Of a DNA stretch of 12,211 bases, positions 6,978 to 12,211 are shown one piece after another; position 1 is the stretch's first letter; each line of letters opens with the position of its first letter. The stretch is taken from positions 1 to 12,211 of the forward strand of contig CAAGBE010000002.1 of the NCBI GenBank assembly GCA_900768005.1, read 5' to 3'. The stretch comes from Clostridia bacterium. GTDB taxonomy: Bacteria; Bacillota; Clostridia; UMGS1883. The translations under genes and the position numbers were made by a program. A model generated the notes under the pieces. The model was not told the DNA's origin. It saw nothing but the letters and a program-made list of their open reading frames with translations, and did not search any database.

Positions 6978-7319
6978 TTAAAGTCTTTCCTTAACTTTAG
7001 CTGCCTTACCAACTCTGTCACGCAGATAGTACAGTTTAGCACGCTTAACTTTACCGTGTCTTACAACCTCGATATGGTCAAGGCTGGGTGAATTAACAGG
7101 GAATGTTCTTTCAACACCGACACCGTATGAAAGACGTCTTACAGTAAATGTTTCCTGGATACCGCCATGTTTCTTGGAAATAACAGTACCTTCAAACATC
7201 TGAAGTCTTTCCTTTGCACCTTCCTTAACCTTTACGTACAACTTTACATAGTCACCGATTTCAAGCTTGGGAAGGTCAGTTCTAATCTGTTCCTGAGTAA
7301 TCGCCTTTAAAACGTCCAC
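6978..7319 (-). CDS. rplS: 50S ribosomal protein L19
   Basis: L19 sits at the 30S-50S interface. The 113-residue product is close to the usual length of about 115 and is conserved throughout: LPKLEIGDYVKLYVKVKEG near the N-terminus, FEGTVISKKHGG in the middle, FTVRRLSYGVGVERTFP, then HIEVVRHGKVKRAKLYYLRD near the C-terminus. The start is GTG at 7317-7319 with AAAGGAG 8 nt upstream; no in-frame ATG fits better. It is the first gene of the minus-strand operon, with its own promoter and leader, and is followed by an intrinsic terminator. The rpsP-rimM-trmD genes that commonly precede rplS are absent here. Confidence 0.97.
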   Translation of the reverse strand: MDVLKAITQEQIRTDLPKLEIGDYVKLYVKVKEGAKERLQMFEGTVISKKHGGIQETFTVRRLSYGVGVERTFPVNSPSLDHIEVVRHGKVKRAKLYYLRDRVGKAAKVKERL

Positions 7320-7401
7320 TCAAATCGCTCCTTTCTTTCCCACAAAACGTGGTTAAAATAAAGCGTTCGTACGAAAGAAATGCAGAGGACCGCTTTTTTA
7401 C
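7320..7401 (-). promoter_or_regulatory. Structured rplS mRNA leader, candidate L19 autoregulatory leader
   Basis: About 80 nt separate the predicted transcription start from the rplS GTG. On the minus strand AAAGCG (7391-7396) can pair with CGCTTT (7360-7365). Alternatively TTTCTTTC (7373-7380) can pair with GAAAGAAA (7332-7339), which runs into the AAAGGAG ribosome binding site; a small CCAC/GTGG hairpin (7340-7352) nests inside. The two pairings exclude each other topologically, as expected for a translational switch. An L19 leader RNA is known in low-GC Gram-positives, but I have not matched its consensus, so the assignment is inferred. Confidence 0.5.
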
Positions 7402-7407
7402 CTGCAT

Positions 7408-7436
7408 ACTATATCACACTCTTTTATGAATTGCAA
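7408..7436 (-). promoter_or_regulatory. Sigma-A promoter of the rplS operon
   Basis: On the minus strand TTGCAA (-35, 7431-7436) and TATAGT (-10, 7408-7413) are separated by exactly 17 nt. Transcription would start near 7401, giving the leader of about 80 nt. It lies just downstream of the stop of the DUF6514-like gene, so rplS need not depend on that gene's transcript. Confidence 0.75.
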
Positions 7437-7455
7437 GTATTTTTTTGAAAAATTT

Positions 7456-7755
7456 TCAACCTACACAATCTGCGACTATATCTTCAAGAGTTATCGGTGT
7501 TACAAGCCCACTCCAAAGCACATCAATAAACCGTCTTGCCTCATTCAGGGTGGCAAAAATTCCCTCCATGCTCTTTTTCTCGCAGCGGGTACGTTCTCCC
7601 ATACGCTGAGTATACATGGTAATACTCACCCCATACCTGATGCTTTCTCCTGATGAATTTTTTATCTTCTTTTCATTAGTATGATAGTACAAGAGAATTC
7701 TGTCCCCTGCCTCATTTTCTGTTTCTGCTTCCCTTATGTAAGTTGTTTCCGCCAT
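7456..7755 (-). CDS. Small conserved hypothetical protein, DUF6514-like
   Basis: A 99-residue protein with no signal peptide or membrane helix. An N-terminal beta-rich half contains LLYYHTNEKK and SIRYGVSITMY. A C-terminal helical half contains FATLNEARRFIDVLW and VTPITLEDIVADCVG. The pattern of a YG-I strand pair followed by a helix and a V-TP--L-DIV-D ending resembles the DUF6514 proteins common in Clostridia, whose function is unknown; this is pattern memory, not a search. The ATG at 7755 is preceded by a purine-rich GGGGAGAGGG stretch. It has a possible promoter of its own at 7776-7803 and appears to be monocistronic, though no clear terminator separates it from rplS. Confidence 0.75.
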   Translation of the reverse strand: MAETTYIREAETENEAGDRILLYYHTNEKKIKNSSGESIRYGVSITMYTQRMGERTRCEKKSMEGIFATLNEARRFIDVLWSGLVTPITLEDIVADCVG

Positions 7756-7775
7756 TTCCCTCTCCCCTTACTTTG

Positions 7776-7803
7776 TTTATATCTCTATTTTTACACACAT
7801 CAA
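7776..7803 (-). promoter_or_regulatory. Possible promoter of the DUF6514-like gene
   Basis: On the minus strand TTGATG (7798-7803) and TATAAA (7776-7781) are 16 nt apart and 20 nt before the ATG. Matches to consensus are moderate, and the AT-rich context raises the chance of a coincidental hit. Confidence 0.4.
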
Positions 7804-7998
7804 GGCAAATTTCTATAGGCACTTTTTTCCTTTACGTTTTGTAATAATTTTACATATTTTTCCATATATTTGCAATCATATCTTTTGACATTCTTTGCAT
7901 AAGAATTAACATTTTCGTAATATTTTATCTGATAATGTCCGTTTTTGTTGCATTTTTAAAAATTTTTTATATGTCAATTCCGCAAAGGAAAATTTCAC

Positions 7999-8027
7999 TT
8001 GAAAAAAGCCCTGCATTATATTATAAT
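7999..8027 (+). promoter_or_regulatory. Near-consensus sigma-A promoter of the ygiQ-folD operon
   Basis: TTGAAA (-35, 7999-8004) and a perfect TATAAT (-10, 8022-8027) are spaced by 17 nt. The predicted start near 8034 leaves a leader of only about 16 nt before the ygiQ ATG, with GAGGGA as ribosome binding site. Confidence 0.85.
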
Positions 8028-8049
8028 GTAATATTGAGGGATTAGAACT

Positions 8050-9942
8050 ATGAAAAGCAACTTTTTACCTGTTTCGAAAACTGAAATGGATAATCTCGGA
8101 TGGGATTATTACGACTTTTTATTCATATCGGGTGATGCGTACGTAGACCACCCGTCTTTCGGTGCAAGTCTTCTCGCAAGACTTCTTGAAGCCAACGGGT
8201 ACAGAATATGTATGTGCCCTCAGCCTGACCGAAATGACCCCGATGCACTTACCCGCTACGGTGAACCGAGACTTGGTGTTTTGATTTCCGGTGGTGTAAT
8301 AGATTCAATGGTAAACCACTATACCGCATCTAAGAAAAGGCGTAGCGGTGATGTATATTCCCCAGGCGGGAAAGCAGGCTTTCGTCCTGACAGATGCGTA
8401 ATTGTATATTCCAATATGGCACGTGCCTCATTTGGAAACATACCCGTAATTATTGGCGGTACTGAAGCAAGCCTCAGGCGTTTTGCCCATTACGACTATT
8501 GGCAGGATAAGGTAAGGCGTTCTATCCTTGTAGACAGCGGTGCCGATATACTCCTTTTCGGTATGGGAGAAAGAACAATACTTGCAGTTGCTGAAAAGTT
8601 ACGTGACGGTATACCGATAGGCAGAATTACAAATTTGCACGGAAGCTGCTATATATCTGACAAGGTACCGAAAAACAGCATCGTCCTCCCCTCTTTTGAA
8701 AAAGTAAGCGAGGATAAGGAAGCCTACGCTAAAGCCGCTGCTGTGGAATATTATGAGCAGGACGCAGTACGCGGAAAAACTCTTGTTCAACAGCACGGTG
8801 ACAAGTATCTTGTACAACTTCCTCAGGCTATGCCTCTTTCCCAAAAGGAGATGGACAAGGTTTATGCCCTTAACTATATGCGTGCATGGCACCCTATGTA
8901 TGATAAAGATGGCGGAATCCCTGCCCTTGAAGAAGTTAAATTTTCAATTACCTCGTCAAGAGGATGTTTTGGCAGTTGTTCTTTCTGTGCACTTACATTC
9001 CATCAGGGAAGGGTTGTGCAGGCAAGAAGTCAGGCATCCATCCTTGCGGAGGCGCAGAAGCTTATATGGGACAAGGATTTTAAGGGATATATTCACGATG
9101 TAGGCGGTCCTACGGCAAATTTCCGTGCACCTGCCTGCAAAAAACAACTTGATAAAGGCACTTGCCGTGACAGACAATGCCTTTACCCATCAGTGTGCCC
9201 CAATGCCGAGGTCAGTCACAAGGATTATGTTGAACTTCTTCGCAAACTAAGGGCACTTCCCAAGGTTAAGAAAGTATTTATACGCAGCGGTATCCGTTAT
9301 GACTACCTGATTGCCGACAAAGACGAAACATTTTTCAGAGAGTTATGTGAGCATCACGTAAGCGGTCAGCTCAAGGTCGCTCCCGAGCATATAAGTGAAA
9401 ATGTTCTCCGCTATATGGGTAAACCCGGAGTTAAACAATACGAAAAATTCTGTAAAAAGTTTTACGATATAAACCGAGAACTGGGAAAAGAGCAATACCT
9501 TGTTCCCTACCTGATGTCAAGCCACCCCGGAAGTACACTCCGTGATGCAATAGAGCTTGCGGTGTATTTGAGGAAAAATAATATCCGCCCCGAACAGGTG
9601 CAGGACTTCTACCCCACCCCCGGCACACTATCCACGGCAATGTTTTACACGGGATTAGACCCAAGAACAATGAAAAAAGTATATGTTCCGCGTGACCCGC
9701 ACGAAAAGGCTCTGCAAAGGGCACTTCTGCAGTCGTCACGCAAGGAAAATTATAAACTTGTAAAGGAAGCACTTACAAAAGCAGGTAGACCGGATCTTAT
9801 AGGATTCGGCCCCGAATGTCTGATTAAACCTGAAAGGAGAAATATAAATGGCAGCACAGATTTTAAACGGAAAGGAACTCTCGGTAAAAATCAAAGAGGA
9901 CCTCAGAAAAGAAACGGAAGCGTTAAAGGAAAAAGGAATTAA
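8050..9942 (+). CDS. ygiQ: YgiQ family radical SAM protein (UPF0313)
   Basis: A large radical SAM protein of unknown substrate. Of its 630 residues, the N-terminal part (about 20-280) carries the family-specific segments DAYVDHPSFGA, LISGGVIDSMVNHYT, IIGGTEASLRRFAHYDYW and LLFGMGE. The radical SAM core follows, with C306-x3-C310-x2-C313 in RGCFGSCSFCAL binding the SAM [4Fe-4S] cluster. A second Cys set, C363/C372/C377/C383, lies in a segment typical of YgiQ and could hold another metal site. LKVAPEH, YLMSSHPG and DFYPTPGT are conserved further on. The ATG at 8050 has GAGGGA 9 nt upstream and a strong promoter directly ahead. The last 31 codons (9848 onward) overlap folD in another frame and encode a K/R/G-rich tail with about ten basic residues. 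The domain itself is complete before the overlap. Confidence 0.95.
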   Translation: MKSNFLPVSKTEMDNLGWDYYDFLFISGDAYVDHPSFGASLLARLLEANGYRICMCPQPDRNDPDALTRYGEPRLGVLISGGVIDSMVNHYTASKKRRSGDVYSPGGKAGFRPDRCVIVYSNMARASFGNIPVIIGGTEASLRRFAHYDYWQDKVRRSILVDSGADILLFGMGERTILAVAEKLRDGIPIGRITNLHGSCYISDKVPKNSIVLPSFEKVSEDKEAYAKAAAVEYYEQDAVRGKTLVQQHGDKYLVQLPQAMPLSQKEMDKVYALNYMRAWHPMYDKDGGIPALEEVKFSITSSRGCFGSCSFCALTFHQGRVVQARSQASILAEAQKLIWDKDFKGYIHDVGGPTANFRAPACKKQLDKGTCRDRQCLYPSVCPNAEVSHKDYVELLRKLRALPKVKKVFIRSGIRYDYLIADKDETFFRELCEHHVSGQLKVAPEHISENVLRYMGKPGVKQYEKFCKKFYDINRELGKEQYLVPYLMSSHPGSTLRDAIELAVYLRKNNIRPEQVQDFYPTPGTLSTAMFYTGLDPRTMKKVYVPRDPHEKALQRALLQSSRKENYKLVKEALTKAGRPDLIGFGPECLIKPERRNINGSTDFKRKGTLGKNQRGPQKRNGSVKGKRN

Positions 9943-10699
9943 CCCTGGACTTGCAGTAATTATCGTAGGTGACGACCCTGCAAGCCGTGTTTATGTAAAT
10001 AATAAGAAGAAAGCGTGTGAGGAATGCGGTTTCTATTCTGAAGAATATGCTCTTCCCAAGGAAACAACTGAGGAAGAACTTTTGGAGCTTATTGATACTC
10101 TTAATAACAAAAAAGAAATTAACGGTATATTGGTACAACTTCCTCTTCCCAAGGGTATTGACAGCGAGAAAGTGCTTCTCTCTATCCGTCCTGAAAAGGA
10201 TGTTGATGCATTCCATCCCGTAAATGTGGGCAAGATTATGATTGGCAACTTCGACTTTCTCCCTTGCACACCTGCAGGCGTTATGGAGCTTATACGCCTT
10301 ACTAACATAGATGTATGCGGTAAGGAATGTGTAGTTGTCGGCAGAAGTAATATCGTGGGCAAGCCTCAGGCAATGCTTCTTCTTCACGAAAACGGAACTG
10401 TTACAATCTGTCACAGCAGAACAAAGAATCTTAAAGAGGTTTGCCGCCGTGCAGACATCCTTGTTGCCGCTGTCGGTAAGGCAAAATTTATTACTGCCGA
10501 TATGGTTAAAGAGGGTGCTATTGTAATTGACGTAGGTATGAACCGCGACGAAAACGGCAAGCTTTGTGGTGATGTGGCTTACGACGAAGTAGCCGAGGTT
10601 GCCAGCGCAATCACCCCCGTTCCCGGCGGTGTAGGACCTATGACAATTGCAATGCTTATGAAGAACACACTGAAGGCAGCTATTATCCAAAACAAATAA
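9848..10699 (+). CDS. folD: Bifunctional methylenetetrahydrofolate dehydrogenase / cyclohydrolase
   Basis: Interconverts 5,10-methylene-, 5,10-methenyl- and 10-formyl-tetrahydrofolate, supplying one-carbon units for purines and formyl-Met-tRNA. The 283 residues match the usual length. The catalytic Y49-x3-K53 lies in YVNNKKKACEECGF. GILVQLPLP, DVDAFHP (commonly DVDGFHP) and PCTPAGVMELI follow, then the dinucleotide-binding part with VVGRSNIVGKP, and the ending PVPGGVGPMTIAML. The ATG at 9848 has AAAGGAGA 7 nt upstream and gives the canonical N-terminus MAAQILNGKELS, so the start is firm even though it lies 95 nt inside the end of ygiQ. Translational coupling to ygiQ is likely. A 23-nt gap leads to the next gene, with no terminator between them. 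Confidence 0.96.
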   Translation: MAAQILNGKELSVKIKEDLRKETEALKEKGINPGLAVIIVGDDPASRVYVNNKKKACEECGFYSEEYALPKETTEEELLELIDTLNNKKEINGILVQLPLPKGIDSEKVLLSIRPEKDVDAFHPVNVGKIMIGNFDFLPCTPAGVMELIRLTNIDVCGKECVVVGRSNIVGKPQAMLLLHENGTVTICHSRTKNLKEVCRRADILVAAVGKAKFITADMVKEGAIVIDVGMNRDENGKLCGDVAYDEVAEVASAITPVPGGVGPMTIAMLMKNTLKAAIIQNK

Positions 10700-10709
10700 T
10701 CACTTAAAC

Positions 10710-10714
10710 GGAGG
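10710..10714 (+). promoter_or_regulatory. Ribosome binding site fixing the start of the GyrB-like gene
   Basis: GGAGG lies 8 nt before the ATG at 10723, inside the short folD-downstream gap. It supports this start and cotranscription with folD. Confidence 0.8.
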
Positions 10715-10722
10715 ATGTGCAA

Positions 10723-12211
10723 ATGGCTAAAAAAAGCTACGGCAACGAAAGTATCACCGCCCTTAAGGGTGCTGACCGTGTCCGTAAAAGACCTGGTGTT
10801 ATTTTCGGCTCTGACGGACTTGAAGGCTGTGAACACAGCGTATTTGAAATAGTTTCAAACTCAATTGACGAAGCCAAGGAGGGTTACGGAAAGGTTATCG
10901 AAGTAACCCGCTATAACGATATGTCAATAGAAATTAAGGACTTTGGCCGAGGTATTCCTCTTGACTGGAATCCCAAGGAAGAAAAATATAACTGGGAGCT
11001 TGTATTCTGCGAGCTTTACGCCGGCGGTAAGTATGATAAAGAAAATGACGGCAACTACGGTTATGCAATCGGTCTTAACGGTCTTGGTCTGTGTGCTACA
11101 CAGTACAGTGCCGAGTATATGAATGTAACCGTTAACCGTGACGGCTACGAGCATACCCTTTACTTTGAAAAGGGTGAAAATGTCGGCGGACTTTATAAGG
11201 AAGAAAAGAAATACCGAAGTACGGGTACTACCATCAAGTGGCGGCCTGATTTGCAGGTATTTACCGACATTAATATCCCAGTTGATTTCTTTATTGAGTC
11301 CCTGAAACGTCAGGCGGTTGTTAATGCGGGACTTACATTCAAGCTGACATATCACAACGGAAGTGAAACCGAAAAGTACGAATTCCGTTACGACAACGGT
11401 ATTGTTGACTACATTAACGAGCTTTGTCCAGAAAACGAGAAGCGTATTTCCAACACCTCGTTCTGTGAGGGTGAAAGTATGGGTCGTGACCGTGAGGATA
11501 TGAAGGATTACAAGGTCAAGATGAGTGCGGCATTTGCATTTTCCAATGATGTGCAGCTCATTGAGTACTACCACAACTCCAGTTACCTTGAACACGGCGG
11601 TGCACCCGACAAGGCAGCAAGAAGTGCTCTTGTAAGTGCCATTGATGCATACATTAAACAAAACAACAAATATACAAAGAATGAATCAAAAATTACATTT
11701 AATGATATTTCCGACAGCTTGATTCTCGTTACCAACTGTTTCTCTACTGTTGTAAGCTATGAAAACCAGACCAAGAAGAGTATTACAAACAAATTCATTC
11801 AGGAAGCAATGACAGAGTTCCTCCGCAAGAATTTAGAAATATTCTTTATAGAAAACCGTCCTGAAGCAGAAAAGATTGCAAATCAGGTGCTTCTTAATAA
11901 GCGTAGCCGTGAGCACGCCGAGAAAACCCGTGCAAGCATCAAGAAAAAGCTTACGGGTACAATGGATGTTACAAACCGTGTACAGAAATTTGTTGATTGC
12001 AGAAGCAAGGACGTTTCAAAGCGTGAGCTCTATATAGTTGAGGGTGATTCTGCTCTCGGTGCTTGTAAACTTGGCAGAGATGCGGAGTTTCAGGCAATCA
12101 TCCCAGTAAGAGGTAAGATATTAAACTGTCTTAAGGCTGATTTTGAAAAAATCTTCAAAAGCGAGATTATAACAGACCTCTTAAAGGTACTTGGCTGCGG
12201 TGTTGAAATTC
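10723..12211 (+). CDS. Divergent type IIA topoisomerase subunit B (GyrB/ParE-like), 3' truncated by window end
   Basis: The frame is open from the ATG to the window edge (496 codons visible, no stop). The N-terminal GHKL ATPase domain is recognisable: VRKRPG at 20-25, then E42 and N46 in FEIVSNSIDEA, D73 in KDFGRGIP, and YAGGKYD at 99-105. The glycine-rich ATP lid reads YAIGLNGLGL where GyrB/ParE normally has a GGLHGVG-type loop. The transducer domain keeps the ATP-sensing QTK loop (Q349-K351). The Toprim domain begins with YIVEGDSALG (EGDS at 440-443) and continues GRDAEFQAIIPVRGKILN. This is the ATPase/Toprim half of a heterotetramer, and a partner A subunit with the breakage Tyr would be expected just to the right. 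The ordinary gyrB and parE are more canonical at the ATP lid, so this is probably a second or accessory topoisomerase II of Clostridia. Its specific activity is not known from sequence. Confidence 0.88.
   Translation, partial: MAKKSYGNESITALKGADRVRKRPGVIFGSDGLEGCEHSVFEIVSNSIDEAKEGYGKVIEVTRYNDMSIEIKDFGRGIPLDWNPKEEKYNWELVFCELYAGGKYDKENDGNYGYAIGLNGLGLCATQYSAEYMNVTVNRDGYEHTLYFEKGENVGGLYKEEKKYRSTGTTIKWRPDLQVFTDINIPVDFFIESLKRQAVVNAGLTFKLTYHNGSETEKYEFRYDNGIVDYINELCPENEKRISNTSFCEGESMGRDREDMKDYKVKMSAAFAFSNDVQLIEYYHNSSYLEHGGAPDKAARSALVSAIDAYIKQNNKYTKNESKITFNDISDSLILVTNCFSTVVSYENQTKKSITNKFIQEAMTEFLRKNLEIFFIENRPEAEKIANQVLLNKRSREHAEKTRASIKKKLTGTMDVTNRVQKFVDCRSKDVSKRELYIVEGDSALGACKLGRDAEFQAIIPVRGKILNCLKADFEKIFKSEIITDLLKVLGCGVEI

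Larger units (their letters stand above)
7756..8049. other. AT-rich divergent intergenic region
   Basis: About 294 bases without a gene lie between the divergent DUF6514-like gene and ygiQ. The edges hold the two promoters listed separately. The middle (about 7810-7990) is strongly AT-rich. It has a short dyad TTCTT-N5-AAGAA at 7891-7905 directly after a TTGACA (7885-7890), and recurring TTGCA words. I see no RNA gene, small ORF or terminator. Confidence 0.6.

Noticed and set aside
6374..6994. Plus-strand open frame of about 206 codons
   Set aside because: It is antisense to lepB, and it also runs across the rplS-lepB terminator into rplS. No ribosome binding site or domain is visible.
6911..7042. 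Upstream extension of lepB
   Set aside because: It runs through the terminator and the rplS 3' end; the ATG at 6910 has a strong AAAGGAG.
7366..7375. Palindrome TTCGTACGAA in the rplS leader
   Set aside because: A 10-bp perfect palindrome leaves no hairpin loop in RNA and lies downstream of the promoter; it is probably chance or part of the larger leader fold.
7445..7459. Inverted repeat TTGAAAA-A-TTTTCAA at the end of the DUF6514-like gene
   Set aside because: The arms are AT-only apart from one G:C pair, the loop is one base, and no T run follows on the minus strand, so it is not a convincing terminator.
9923..10690. Long minus-strand open frame antisense to folD (about 255 codons)
   Set aside because: The translation is rich in Cys, His, Phe and Asn with no recognisable domain, and there is no ribosome binding site. 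The plus strand carries an unmistakable FolD.
10924..11661. Minus-strand open frame of about 245 codons
   Set aside because: It is antisense to the GyrB-like gene, whose reading frame is motif-rich and continuous. The antisense product is Val/Thr/Phe-rich and unlike any family.

Overview
This 12.2 kb window looks like core chromosome of an anaerobic low-to-mid-GC Firmicute, most likely class Clostridia and probably Oscillospirales/Ruminococcaceae-like. The placement is inferred from gene content (rplS-lepB-rbgA-rnhB-yraN order, a Cys-rich Mrp ATPase, a DUF6514-like small protein, a clostridial YgiQ), from strong GGAGG-type ribosome binding sites and from sigma-A-like promoters. No species can be named. 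There is no mobile element, CRISPR array, tRNA or rRNA. I see no obviously new multi-gene system; the noteworthy points lie in overlaps, RNA leaders and divergent family members.

Layout. Positions 1-89 hold the unidentified 3' end of a plus-strand gene, which meets the large minus-strand operon at a shared bidirectional terminator (93-126). The minus-strand operon, read right to left, starts at a sigma-A promoter (7408-7436) and an approximately 80-nt structured leader. It then runs rplS (L19), an intrinsic terminator or attenuator, lepB (signal peptidase I), rbgA/ylqF (ribosome assembly GTPase), rnhB (RNase HII), yraN (UPF0102 nuclease-fold protein), a topoisomerase III-like type IA enzyme, a nicotinamidase-like cysteine hydrolase, an Mrp/Nbp35-type Fe-S carrier ATPase and nadE (NAD synthetase). 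Most junctions are 4-18 nt gaps, and rnhB/yraN overlap by 41 nt. The exceptions are 67 nt at rplS/lepB and 79 nt at lepB/rbgA, and both of these contain hairpins.

Upstream of rplS lies a minus-strand DUF6514-like gene of 99 codons. A roughly 295-bp AT-rich divergent intergenic region then leads to a plus-strand operon driven by a near-consensus promoter (TTGAAA-N17-TATAAT, 7999-8027). It contains ygiQ (radical SAM UPF0313), folD (overlapping the end of ygiQ by 95 nt) and a divergent GyrB/ParE-type topoisomerase subunit that runs off the right edge.

Functional themes are ribosome maturation (L19, RbgA), protein export (LepB), genome maintenance (RNase HII, YraN, two topoisomerases of different types), NAD metabolism (nicotinamidase-like hydrolase plus NadE), Fe-S chemistry (Mrp, YgiQ) and one-carbon metabolism (FolD).
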